Positions 7,120 to 13,888 of a DNA stretch of 18,779 nucleotides are shown piece by piece. The first letter of the stretch is position 1; each line of letters begins with the position of its first letter. Origin of the DNA: CAMAPP01 sp046153685. GTDB taxonomy: Bacteria > Pseudomonadota > Alphaproteobacteria > CADEGL01. The DNA lies in the NCBI GenBank assembly GCA_046153685.1, contig JBJXGH010000072.1, forward strand, positions 1 through 18,779. The letters are read 5' to 3'. Under the pieces are notes generated by a model. That model searched no databases and was not told the origin of the DNA. It was given only the letters and a program-made list of their open reading frames with translations. A program made the translations under genes and the position numbers.

Positions 7120-8667
7120 ATGACCGACCGCGTCCTCATCCTCGATTTTGGCTCGCAAGTCACCCAACTCATCGCGCGGCGCCTGCGCGAGAGCGGGGTG
7201 TATTGCGAAATCCAGCCCTACGCCATTTCCGGCGACGCCGTGCGGGCCTTCATGCCGAAGGCGATCATCCTTTCGGGCGGACCCGCCTCGGTCACGCTCG
7301 AAGGCACTCCGCGCGCGCCCCAGGCGGTATTCGAGCTTGGCGTGCCGGTGCTCGGTATTTGCTACGGCCAGCAGACCATGTGCGCGCAATTGGGCGGCGA
7401 GGTGTCCGCGTCCGACCACCGTGAATTCGGCCGCGCGGTCGTCGAATTGACGGAGGACTGTCCGCTTTTCGTCGGTAGCTGGAGGCGGGGCGGGCGCGAG
7501 ACGGTGTGGATGAGCCACGGCGATAGGGTCACGAAGCTGCCGCCCGGTTTCCGCGTGGTCGGCACGAGCACGGGCGCGCCCTTTGCTCTTATCGCCGACG
7601 ACGCGCGGCGCTTTTACGCCACCATGTTCCATCCCGAAGTCATCCACACCGAGCACGGCGCGGATTTGCTGCGCGGCTTCACCCACGGGGTCGCGGGTTG
7701 CACGGGCGATTGGACGATGGCTGCTTTCCGGCGCGAGGCGATCGGGCGCATCCGCGCGCGCGTCGGCGCGGGCCGGGTGGTTTGCGGCCTTTCCGGCGGG
7801 GTCGATTCCTCGGTCGCGGCCGTGCTGCTGCACGAGGCGATCGGCGACCGGTTGACCTGTATCTTCGTCGATCATGGCCTGTTGCGTGCCAATGAGGCAG
7901 CGGAGGTCGTGGAGCTGTTTCGCGGCCATTACAACATCCCGCTCGTGCACAAGGACGTGGCCGAGCTGTTTCTCGGCAAGCTTGCGGGCGTGTCCGATCC
8001 CGAGCAAAAACGCAAGATCATCGGGGCGACATTCATCGACGTTTTCGACGCGGAAGCCACGCGCATCGGCGGCGTGGACTTCTTGGCGCAAGGCACGCTC
8101 TATCCCGATGTCATTGAATCGGTTGCGCCCTCCGGTGGGCCGTCGGAGACGATCAAGAGCCACCACAATGTGGGCGGTTTACCCGCGCGCATGAAGTTGA
8201 AATTGGTCGAGCCCTTGCGCGAATTGTTCAAGGACGAGGTGCGTGCGCTCGGGCGCGAGCTCGGCCTGCCCGCGAGCTTCGTCGGCCGCCATCCCTTCCC
8301 GGGGCCGGGCCTTGCGATCCGCGTAATCGGCGCGGTCACGTCCGAGGCGCTTGCGGTTCTGCGCAAGGCCGATGCGATCTATCTCGATGAGATTCGCAAG
8401 GCGGGACTGTACGACGAGATTTGGCAGGCCTTCGCCGTGTTGCTGCCGGTGCATACGGTCGGGGTCATGGGCGACGCGCGCACGTACGAGAAAGTCTGCG
8501 CGCTGCGCGCCGTAATCTCGACCGACGGCATGACGGCGGATGCCTATCGCTTCGATCCCGAATTCCTTTCGCACGTCGCGACACGCATCGTGAACGAGGT
8601 GCGCGGCATCAACCGCGTAACTTACGATTTCACCTCCAAGCCCCCCGGCACCATCGAGTGGGAATAG
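7120..8667 (+). CDS. guaA: GMP synthase (glutamine-hydrolysing)
   Basis: GuaA converts XMP to GMP using ATP and glutamine. The 515-residue protein has an N-terminal class I glutamine amidotransferase domain with LDFGSQVTQLIARRLRE, nucleophile Cys81 in GICYGQQ, and the His171/Glu173 pair in MFHPEV. The ATP pyrophosphatase domain carries the PP-loop SGGVDSS starting at Ser225. The C-terminal dimerisation domain includes RHPFPGPGLAIRVIG and ends RVTYDFTSKPPGTIEWE, the family's typical terminus, so the gene is complete. The ATG follows the GNAT stop by 10 bases with only a weak ribosome-binding site, consistent with coupling from upstream genes. No clear terminator follows before the AT-rich region. 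Confidence 0.97.
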   Translation: MTDRVLILDFGSQVTQLIARRLRESGVYCEIQPYAISGDAVRAFMPKAIILSGGPASVTLEGTPRAPQAVFELGVPVLGICYGQQTMCAQLGGEVSASDHREFGRAVVELTEDCPLFVGSWRRGGRETVWMSHGDRVTKLPPGFRVVGTSTGAPFALIADDARRFYATMFHPEVIHTEHGADLLRGFTHGVAGCTGDWTMAAFRREAIGRIRARVGAGRVVCGLSGGVDSSVAAVLLHEAIGDRLTCIFVDHGLLRANEAAEVVELFRGHYNIPLVHKDVAELFLGKLAGVSDPEQKRKIIGATFIDVFDAEATRIGGVDFLAQGTLYPDVIESVAPSGGPSETIKSHHNVGGLPARMKLKLVEPLRELFKDEVRALGRELGLPASFVGRHPFPGPGLAIRVIGAVTSEALAVLRKADAIYLDEIRKAGLYDEIWQAFAVLLPVHTVGVMGDARTYEKVCALRAVISTDGMTADAYRFDPEFLSHVATRIVNEVRGINRVTYDFTSKPPGTIEWE

Positions 8668-8731
8668 CATTACGGCTCTTCCCAGGATCTTTTCGTGCTC
8701 GACCTAAAAAAACTATTTGTTGGTAAAATAT

Positions 8732-9733
8732 TCAACCTGTTTTATTCTTTAGAAGGAAAATAATGGCTTTTCTCTTCAAGTAATAAAACAGAGAAGGGAA
8801 GTTTGTTTCCAGTTTAAAAATGACTCTATTTTTAAATCTAGCCAAATTTTTTGGCCTGAAAATATATGTTTCATTGATCTTTTCCGTTACCAGGTCGAGC
8901 GTGCGCGACTGCATCTGAAGGAATTTTCTTTTATTTGGAATTGCATGGCATGTCATGGATGAACGCGATTTTTTTGCATCTTGGCTGTCCAACGACCCAT
9001 GAATGGTGCGAGAGTTCCAAAGCAATACGTCGCCTTGATTTAATATAGGGGCTCTGATTGGTAGTTTTTCATCTTTGATTTTTTTAACCACGGATGAAAT
9101 ATAGTCTTCGTGATTTTCCGCTATATTGTTGGAAAGACTGTGGTTTTCCAGTTGAATTTTGTGTGATTTCGGGCAGACGAAAAACCGCCCTGCTCGGGCA
9201 GTAATATTTTCCAGCGCTATCCACGCGGCCGACATTTCGCCAATTGTCTCCGAATCCAAATAATAACTGTCTTGATGCTCCCATGTGGCCGAGTTTCCTT
9301 CAAAATACATGGATTGAACAATTTTGGGCGCATCGCCCAAAATCCCGGAAAAGACTTTGGATAATTTGATGTCACATAAAATACCGTCGGTCGCATATTT
9401 GCGAAATTGGGGAAAGTGTTTTGGACTTACACTTTGAGGATTTAGGATCGGATTCATGACCCATCCGTTGCCATTTTTAACATGCCGCTCGGCTTTTGCC
9501 GTCGCTTGCCTGTAAATGTAACCATCAAATATCTTTATTTCTTCATTCCACAATTTTATAATTTCCGAGCATTGTTTATTTGAATACAGTGATTTTATAA
9601 CGACATAGCCGTTTTCATTGTAGTAATCCCCGATATTGCCGGACTCGTCACTGCTGAATTTGGGCGAAGGATCTTCCGCCTCGATTTCAGGCACATTCAC
9701 CGGCAAGCCACGCGGAGTTTTCAATTCAATCAT
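8732..9733 (-). CDS. Phytanoyl-CoA dioxygenase (PhyH)-like Fe(II)/2-oxoglutarate oxygenase, AT-rich
   Basis: The 333-residue protein has the PhyH jelly-roll core. After DYYNENGYVVIKSLYS come the iron-binding His153 and Asp155 in WEHQDSYYLD, then SAAWIALENITARAGRFFVCPKSHK, the distal His245 in LLWNSRTIHGS, and Arg257 as the likely 2-oxoglutarate carboxylate anchor. All metal ligands are present, so an active oxygenase is expected; the substrate is unknown. Base composition is unlike every neighbour: 8701–8760 and 9541–9600 each contain 15 G or C in 60 bases, and codons end in A/T. The first 30 or so codons are closer to the host. AAGGAG lies 7 bases upstream of the ATG. The gene sits opposite to guaA and the Rid gene, probably as a transferred single-gene insert. 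No signal peptide or membrane segment is obvious. Confidence 0.88.
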   Translation of the reverse strand: MIELKTPRGLPVNVPEIEAEDPSPKFSSDESGNIGDYYNENGYVVIKSLYSNKQCSEIIKLWNEEIKIFDGYIYRQATAKAERHVKNGNGWVMNPILNPQSVSPKHFPQFRKYATDGILCDIKLSKVFSGILGDAPKIVQSMYFEGNSATWEHQDSYYLDSETIGEMSAAWIALENITARAGRFFVCPKSHKIQLENHSLSNNIAENHEDYISSVVKKIKDEKLPIRAPILNQGDVLLWNSRTIHGSLDSQDAKKSRSSMTCHAIPNKRKFLQMQSRTLDLVTEKINETYIFRPKNLARFKNRVIFKLETNFPSLFYYLKRKAIIFLLKNKTG

Positions 9734-9937
9734 TGGGCGGCTCCTTGGCCATCATGATCGGTCCCTGCCGAGTGGTTCGGTTGTGATGTTAGTTGGGGGA
9801 CGGCGTTTGTGCCACCGGCCTGCCGGCTGGCGGACGGGCATTGGGTGAACTTGGTCTGGGATGGACTTGGAACGGCGAAGGCGGCTCTTCGTCGATGAGG
9901 GCCGCGTCATGGGAAAACTCTCACCTGGAGAAACGAT

Positions 9938-10297
9938 ATGGACATCGCGCGCGTAAAGGGCAAAGCCGTGGGGCGGAGCCGGGGCAGCGCCTATGGCGAT
10001 CTTGTCACCGCGGTCGCCGTGGATCCGAGCGCGGCGCCGAGCGTCGCGGAACAGACGCGCAGCACGCTCGCGCAGCTCGATGGTATCCTCGCGGAGCTTG
10101 GTTCCGACAAGTCGCGTATCGTTCAGGCTACGGTCTATATGGCCGATCTCAACCGCAAGGCCGAGATGGAGGTCGAATGGGTGAAATGGATCGGCACCGA
10201 TCCGAAGGCCTGGCCCCAGCGGGCTTGCGTCGGTGTCCAATTGATGCCGACGGACCTCGTCGAGATCGTGGTCGTTGCCGCGCGTAAGGTCGCCTAA
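9938..10297 (+). CDS. Rid family (YjgF/YER057c/UK114) protein
   Basis: The 119-residue product fits the single-domain Rid family, homotrimers that in the RidA branch hydrolyse reactive enamine/imine intermediates from PLP enzymes. Visible hallmarks are LVTAVAVDP, EQTRSTLAQLDGILAELGSDKSRIVQATVYMADL, and the C-terminal WPQRACVGVQLMPTDLVEIVVVAA. By eye, Arg95 and Glu109 line up with Arg105 and Glu120 of E. coli RidA (allowing one gap), so deaminase activity is possible. The LQxVNAxP-type segment is less conserved, so it may belong to another Rid subgroup. GGAG lies 7 bases before the ATG. It is adjacent to the AT-rich dioxygenase on the other strand, with about 200 bases between the two starts. 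Confidence 0.85.
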   Translation: MDIARVKGKAVGRSRGSAYGDLVTAVAVDPSAAPSVAEQTRSTLAQLDGILAELGSDKSRIVQATVYMADLNRKAEMEVEWVKWIGTDPKAWPQRACVGVQLMPTDLVEIVVVAARKVA

Positions 10298-10356
10298 GCC
10301 CCAGCGCGCTGGCAGGATCGAAGGGCGGCGATTGGGCGGGCGGGGCGAAAGCCGCG

Positions 10357-10371
10357 TTAATCCCGCCTTAA
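10357..10371 (+). promoter_or_regulatory. Candidate CtrA binding site TTAA-N7-TTAA
   Basis: TTAA at 10357–10360 and TTAA at 10368–10371 are separated by exactly 7 bases, matching the full CtrA box of alphaproteobacteria. It lies in a GC-rich intergenic region about 90 bases before the start of the 85-aa gene. No well-spaced -10 could be assigned. Confidence 0.5.
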
Positions 10372-10458
10372 ACTGTCCCGTTCTAAACATCAGGCATGGG
10401 ACGGTGCTCCCGGAGGTACGGACGCCGGACCCGCGTTCTCGCGCCTACGAGGTATTCC

Positions 10459-10716
10459 ATGACCAAGTTTTTCGCGACGCCGGACAATCCCTTCGGTCAC
10501 CGGCTCGAGGATCTCCTAGCGGAAATCCAGTGCGAGCTGGTGCGTCGGTCGAACAAGATCGTCAGCGACAAGCGTAGGGAAGCGCGCCAGGTAATGGAGA
10601 ACAATATCGAGATTCTCGGCATGCTGACGCGCTGCATCAAATTGGCCGAGGACTCGACGCGCGCCGTGAACTCGATCGGCCCCTCGGGCGATGGTCCGCG
10701 CATCGGAGATGCCTAG
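10459..10716 (+). CDS. Small conserved-looking hypothetical protein (85 aa)
   Basis: Starts MTKFFATPDNPFGHRLEDLLAEI and continues as a mostly helical, charged soluble protein with a C-terminal Gly/Pro tail ending PRIGDA. The ATG has GAGG 6 bases upstream; an in-frame ATG at 10396 would add 21 Arg-rich residues and looks untranslated. The sequence resembles small uncharacterised proteins I associate with Rhodospirillales, but that is from memory and no function is known. No cysteine pair, signal peptide or DNA-binding motif is obvious. It stands alone between the Rid gene and a terminator, with a CtrA-type box upstream. Confidence 0.72.
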   Translation: MTKFFATPDNPFGHRLEDLLAEIQCELVRRSNKIVSDKRREARQVMENNIEILGMLTRCIKLAEDSTRAVNSIGPSGDGPRIGDA

Positions 10717-10754
10717 GGTACCGCGCCTTTTGGCGTATCTACTCCCGAAGATGG

Positions 10755-10780
10755 AAACGGCGCCGCAAAGGGCGCCGTTT
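10755..10780 (+). terminator. Terminator hairpin after the 85-aa gene
   Basis: AAACGGCGCC (10755–10764) and GGCGCCGTTT (10771–10780) form a perfect 10-bp stem with a 6-base loop, followed by CGTCGTTT. It lies between the 85-aa gene and the convergent dienelactone hydrolase gene. The TTT/AAA ends of the stem give it a short U run in both directions, so it may serve both. Confidence 0.75.
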
Positions 10781-10820
10781 CGTCGTTTGGGTCGATCGTT
10801 CGGATCGGCCGTCTTACCGC

Positions 10821-11714
10821 TCAGGCGGCACCGTGGCGGCGGAACCAGTGCAACATCTTCGCCCAGCCATCGCGCGCTTCGTTCGCGCGGTAGGTCGCGC
10901 GATAATCCGCGTGGAAGGCGTGCGGCGCCTCGGCATAGAGGATGATTTCGCTCTTCTTGCCCGCCGCGGCGAGTGCTTCGCGCATCTTCCACACCGTGTC
11001 GTTTGGAATCCCGCCATCGGCATCGCCGTACAGGCCGAGCACGGGCGCCTTCAGATCCTTCACGACATCGATGGGGTGCTTTGGCCGCTCGGCGGTCGCT
11101 TGCCCCACGACCGGGCCATACCAGGCAACCGCGGCTTTCACGTTCGGGTTGTGCGCGGCATAGAGCCAAGTATAGCGCCCACCACCGCAGAAGCCGGTGA
11201 CTGCCAATTTCTTGACATCCGCCACGCCCGTGCCTTTGGCATAGGCAATTGCTGCGTCGAGATCGGACATCACGTCCGCGTCGCGCACCTTGGCGACGAC
11301 GGGGCGGATTTCGTCGATCGTCTTGAGCTTGGTGACGTCCTCGACGCGGCTGAACACGGCCGGCACCACGGCCAGATAGCCGCGCTGGGCCAGGCGGCGC
11401 GCTACGTCCTTGATGTGTTCGTGCACGCCGAAGATTTCATGGATCACCAGCACCACGGGAAAATTCTTGCCCGATGCAGGCATGGCGGCATAGCCCGGGA
11501 TCGAGTCCTTGCCGACCGCGATGGCGATGTCGCCGGCAATGAGGCCGTCGGTCGGGGTCGAAATCGCGGTCTGCGCGCTGACCGGTTGGGCGGCGAGCGC
11601 GAAGCCGGCCGCGTACGCCGAGGTCATGACGAAGCGCCGCCGTGACATCGTGTCCGGGAGCGCGGTCAGTCCCGCCACTTGCGCCGTCAAATCGTCCCTT
11701 ATGTCGTCCGGCAT
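10821..11714 (-). CDS. Dienelactone hydrolase family protein with Tat signal
   Basis: The 297-residue alpha/beta hydrolase begins with a cytosolic-looking stretch (1–22), then SRRRFVMTSAYAAGFALAAQPVSA (about 24–47), a twin-arginine signal with a likely cleavage site after AQPVSA, so the enzyme is expected in the periplasm. The DLH triad is visible: nucleophile Cys176 in GFCGGGR, Asp233 in GDADGGIP, and His265 in EAPHAFHADYR. VVLVIHEIFGVHEHI is the typical early strand/loop. An alternative start at Met23 would give a shorter Tat leader, but family members usually carry the extra N-terminal 20 residues, and AAGGGAG stands upstream of the ATG at 11714. Substrate is unknown; a carboxylic ester or lactone is likely. 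Confidence 0.9.
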   Translation of the reverse strand: MPDDIRDDLTAQVAGLTALPDTMSRRRFVMTSAYAAGFALAAQPVSAQTAISTPTDGLIAGDIAIAVGKDSIPGYAAMPASGKNFPVVLVIHEIFGVHEHIKDVARRLAQRGYLAVVPAVFSRVEDVTKLKTIDEIRPVVAKVRDADVMSDLDAAIAYAKGTGVADVKKLAVTGFCGGGRYTWLYAAHNPNVKAAVAWYGPVVGQATAERPKHPIDVVKDLKAPVLGLYGDADGGIPNDTVWKMREALAAAGKKSEIILYAEAPHAFHADYRATYRANEARDGWAKMLHWFRRHGAA

Positions 11715-11881
11715 GATATCGCTCCCTTGATGAATGCTCGGTGATCGCTAGGCGTCAATTTCCCTCTGTCGCCAGATTGCCCGACGCCCGTGCCGCCGTC
11801 CATTGCTTCAAACGCCTGGGGCGCTTCGGAGATTTGGTGCGAACAGTGTGTTTCTCGCGATTGCGTATTCGGCGGTTGCGC

Positions 11882-12106
11882 TCAATCGTGGCGGGCCACG
11901 GTGCCGATGGCGGGCCATGCCGGGCGTGCGGCCACGTCCTTGGTCCCGCAACCCGCGCAGCGCAATCGGCCACGCAGGGTGGGAACCGGCCAAGCCGGCC
12001 CGAGCTGGGCCACGAGAATGCCGGCATCCAGAACGGCGTTATGGCTGCAGCGATTGCACCAGCAAAACACGCCGATGCCGGCTTCGATCAGATCGCCGAG
12101 CGTCAT
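11882..12106 (-). CDS. Small zinc-ribbon protein (74 aa)
   Basis: The product MTLGDLIEAGIGVFCWCNRC... has Cys17-x-x-Cys20 and Cys50-x-x-Cys53 (plus Cys15), a four-cysteine zinc-ribbon layout, linked by HNAVLDAGILVAQLGPAWPVPTLRGRLRC. The pattern of an N-terminal helix, CxxC, 'LGP..PVP.L..RLRC..CG' and a C-terminal 'RPAWP..G' recalls small uncharacterised proteins common in alphaproteobacteria, which makes this frame more credible than the overlapping ones. No strong Shine-Dalgarno precedes the ATG. Function is unknown; such ribbons can bind nucleic acid or a protein partner. A LexA-type box lies about 70 bases upstream. Confidence 0.72.
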   Translation of the reverse strand: MTLGDLIEAGIGVFCWCNRCSHNAVLDAGILVAQLGPAWPVPTLRGRLRCAGCGTKDVAARPAWPAIGTVARHD

Positions 12107-12174
12107 GGGACGATGGGCATGGGTTGGAATGGCGCGGGACCATCATTCGCGAGGCCCCATGAAATACGGAACTA

Positions 12175-12189
12175 GAACATAACAAGAAC
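12175..12189 (-). promoter_or_regulatory. Candidate LexA (SOS) box GTTC-N7-GTTC
   Basis: On the minus strand GTTC-TTGTTAT-GTTC matches the alphaproteobacterial LexA consensus exactly, and a further GTTC follows 2 bases later (12169–12172). It sits about 70 bases upstream of the zinc-ribbon ATG and overlaps the region where a -35 would be expected. No plus-strand gene starts nearby, so the zinc-ribbon gene is the only plausible target. Confidence 0.45.
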
Positions 12190-12262
12190 CATTGGGGCGT
12201 CAATCGATACCCGGCGGCGCTGGCGGGCCTGAGCTCGGCGGGCCTGTGTTTGGGCCGGGCGA

Positions 12263-12610
12263 TCAGGCGCGGCTGGAAACGAGAAGGAGGGATGGCCTAC
12301 GGATGGCGGCAAGAACGCTCGGCAAAGACGAACCTTCGGACAATTTCCTGCCGCCGCTCAACAGCAGATAATCGCCGCGCGACCGGGTGCCTGGCGCGAA
12401 TTTCGCGATGGCATAGAGCGCGCGGGTGGAGGAGCGCTCGAAAATCGAGAAGATCGCCACGCCCGTGCGATGGTCGATGGCGTAGTCCCGCCATTCCCCG
12501 CGCGAGACGCGGGTGCTGTAAACGGCGAGAAGCTGGTTGAGTTCGTGGCGGTTGAAGAACACGGCGCGGCGTCGCGCACGGTATTCGGTAATGCGCAGCA
12601 AACTCGTCAT
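12263..12610 (-). CDS. DUF2794 family protein
   Basis: The 115-residue product contains VFFNRHELNQLLAVYSTRVSRGEWRDYAIDH followed by GVAIFSIFERSSTRALYAIAKF, the signature of DUF2794, an alphaproteobacterial family of unknown function. The protein is soluble, with no signal peptide or membrane segment. A purine run (AAGGG) lies directly against the ATG, so spacing is tight, but no better in-frame start is seen. It is flanked on the same strand by the small lipoprotein gene (about 100 bases upstream) and the zinc-ribbon gene (about 155 bases downstream); gaps this size suggest separate transcription. Confidence 0.85.
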   Translation of the reverse strand: MTSLLRITEYRARRRAVFFNRHELNQLLAVYSTRVSRGEWRDYAIDHRTGVAIFSIFERSSTRALYAIAKFAPGTRSRGDYLLLSGGRKLSEGSSLPSVLAAIRRPSLLLVSSRA

Positions 12611-12709
12611 CCCTTGCCCCGCGGCAATTGTCCCGGCATCGGGAAGTGTTTGCCGATTCCCGCAGGCGAGTCCAGCCCTGCAATGGGCTCGAAATCAGGA
12701 GAAAAGGAC

Positions 12710-13060
12710 CTAGTTCGTCTGGCGCGAGGCGTCCAAGGGCTGGCGAACGTTGAAGCAATTCACGTCGGCGAGCGTCCTATAGCAATAGGTAGCCGGCTCG
12801 GTGCTGGCCGTCGGCTCATCGACGCAGAAGCCCTTGCCGAGCCCCGCATTGCGAATCGAGCAATCCTGCCCCGCGACGGCCGAGACCAAATGGTCGAAGC
12901 TGCCCTTTTTCGTCGCGGAATAGCTGTAAACCTCGGTCGAAATCATGGCCGCGGGCCCGAGAGCGGCGCAGCCGCCCAAGGACGCGACAATCAGCAAGGG
13001 GCCGAGCGCGCGCGCGAGTGAGCGGACAAGTGCGATGGACGGGCAAAGATTGGTCGTCAC
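12710..13060 (-). CDS. Small putative lipoprotein
   Basis: The product begins with a short basic region, a hydrophobic stretch (ALGPLLIVASLGGCAALG) and a lipobox LGGC, so it is probably a lipoprotein anchored after signal peptidase II cleavage. The mature part of about 85 residues contains MISTEVYSYSATKKGSFDHLVSAVAGQDCSIRNAGLGKGFCVDE and further cysteines in TYCYRT and NCFNV, suggesting disulfides in the periplasm. I do not recognise a named family. I chose the GTG at 13060 as start because a GGA lies about 9 bases upstream; a TTG at 13072 would add four residues but sits too close to the purine run. It is divergent from the TPR–bamB–der operon. Confidence 0.72.
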   Translation of the reverse strand: MTTNLCPSIALVRSLARALGPLLIVASLGGCAALGPAAMISTEVYSYSATKKGSFDHLVSAVAGQDCSIRNAGLGKGFCVDEPTASTEPATYCYRTLADVNCFNVRQPLDASRQTN

Positions 13061-13096
13061 GGCAATATCCAAATTCCTTGTCCGACGCTTGCGTGG

Positions 13097-13183
13097 CGCC
13101 CTCGTCCGGCCCTCCCGAGGGCGTGAGGAAGCTTGCCCCTACGGCGTAAACAAATGGTAAGCGCGGGCTTACCTTGCGCCGTA
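13097..13183. repeat. Two inverted repeats in the divergent intergenic region before the TPR–bamB–der operon
   Basis: First repeat: CGCCCTCG (13097–13104) pairs with CGAGGGCG (13116–13123), loop 11. Second repeat: GGTAAGC (13156–13162) pairs with GCTTACC (13167–13173) around a 4-base loop GCGG, itself enclosed by an outer 7-bp stem TACGGCG (13140–13146) / CGCCGTA (13177–13183). They may be an operator, a terminator facing the lipoprotein gene, or folded 5' leader RNA. The pairings are seen; the role is unknown. Confidence 0.6.
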
Positions 13184-13239
13184 TGCCGCGCTATGGTCCG
13201 CTCCGCCCGCCGAAAAGGCCCTGGCGCAAGGAGTGGCGC

Positions 13240-13878
13240 GTGTCCGACCTCATCCGTGAAGTTGACGAAGAACTCAAGGCCGAACGCGCGCTCAAGCTGT
13301 GGCGGCGATATGGCAAATATGTCGTGGCGGTTGCCATATTGGTGGTCGCGGTAACGGGCGGCGCGGTGTTCTGGAAGGACCAGCGCCAAAAGGCTCGTTT
13401 GGCCGAAAGCGAAAAATATTCCGAAGGCATGAGCCTCGCCTTCGAAGGCAAGGCGATCGAAGCGGCGGCGGTCTTTGCGGCCCTGGCGAAGGATGCCGGT
13501 CCCGGCTACGGGGCGCTCGCGCGCCTCCACGAGGCGGCTCTCAAATCGCGGAGCGGCGATGACGCGGTCGCCGCCTATGATGCGATCGCGAAAAATTCGA
13601 ACTTATCTTCCGATTTCAAAGATTTAGGAACGATTCTTTCGGTTATGCATTCGCTCGATACCATCGATCCCGCCGAAGCCGCAAAGCGCCTCGATCCCTT
13701 GGCGAAGGACAACAAGAATTGGCGCTTCAGCGCCAAGGAAATGCTGGCCGTGCTCGCGTTGAAGCAGAACGACGCCGAACGCGCCAAGGCGCTTTACAAA
13801 TCGCTGGCCGACGACCCGAACTCGCCGCCCGCGCTTCGTGCGCGCGCGACCGAGATGCTGGCCGCGATGGGCGGCTGA
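13240..13878 (+). CDS. YfgM-like tetratricopeptide-repeat membrane protein
   Basis: The 212-residue product has a short cytoplasmic N-terminus (SDLIREVDEELKAERALKLWRRYGKY), one transmembrane helix (about residues 26–45, VVAVAILVVAVTGGAVFW) and a periplasmic helical repeat domain with alternating small residues (AAAVFAALAKDAGPGYGALARLHEA, AVAAYDAIAK, LAVLALKQNDAERAKALYKSLADDP). This is the TPR_21/YfgM-type layout, linked to the SecYEG translocon and periplasmic chaperones in E. coli. The GTG at 13240 is chosen because AAGGAG lies 6 bases upstream; an earlier ATG at 13183 lies in the inverted-repeat region. bamB begins 10 bases after its stop, the common yfgM–bamB–der order. Confidence 0.85.
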   Translation: MSDLIREVDEELKAERALKLWRRYGKYVVAVAILVVAVTGGAVFWKDQRQKARLAESEKYSEGMSLAFEGKAIEAAAVFAALAKDAGPGYGALARLHEAALKSRSGDDAVAAYDAIAKNSNLSSDFKDLGTILSVMHSLDTIDPAEAAKRLDPLAKDNKNWRFSAKEMLAVLALKQNDAERAKALYKSLADDPNSPPALRARATEMLAAMGG

Positions 13879-13888
13879 GCGCGTGCCC

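Noticed and set aside
10301..10312. Palindrome CCAGCGCGCTGG after the Rid gene as a terminator
   Set aside because: No loop can form without breaking the stem and no T run follows.
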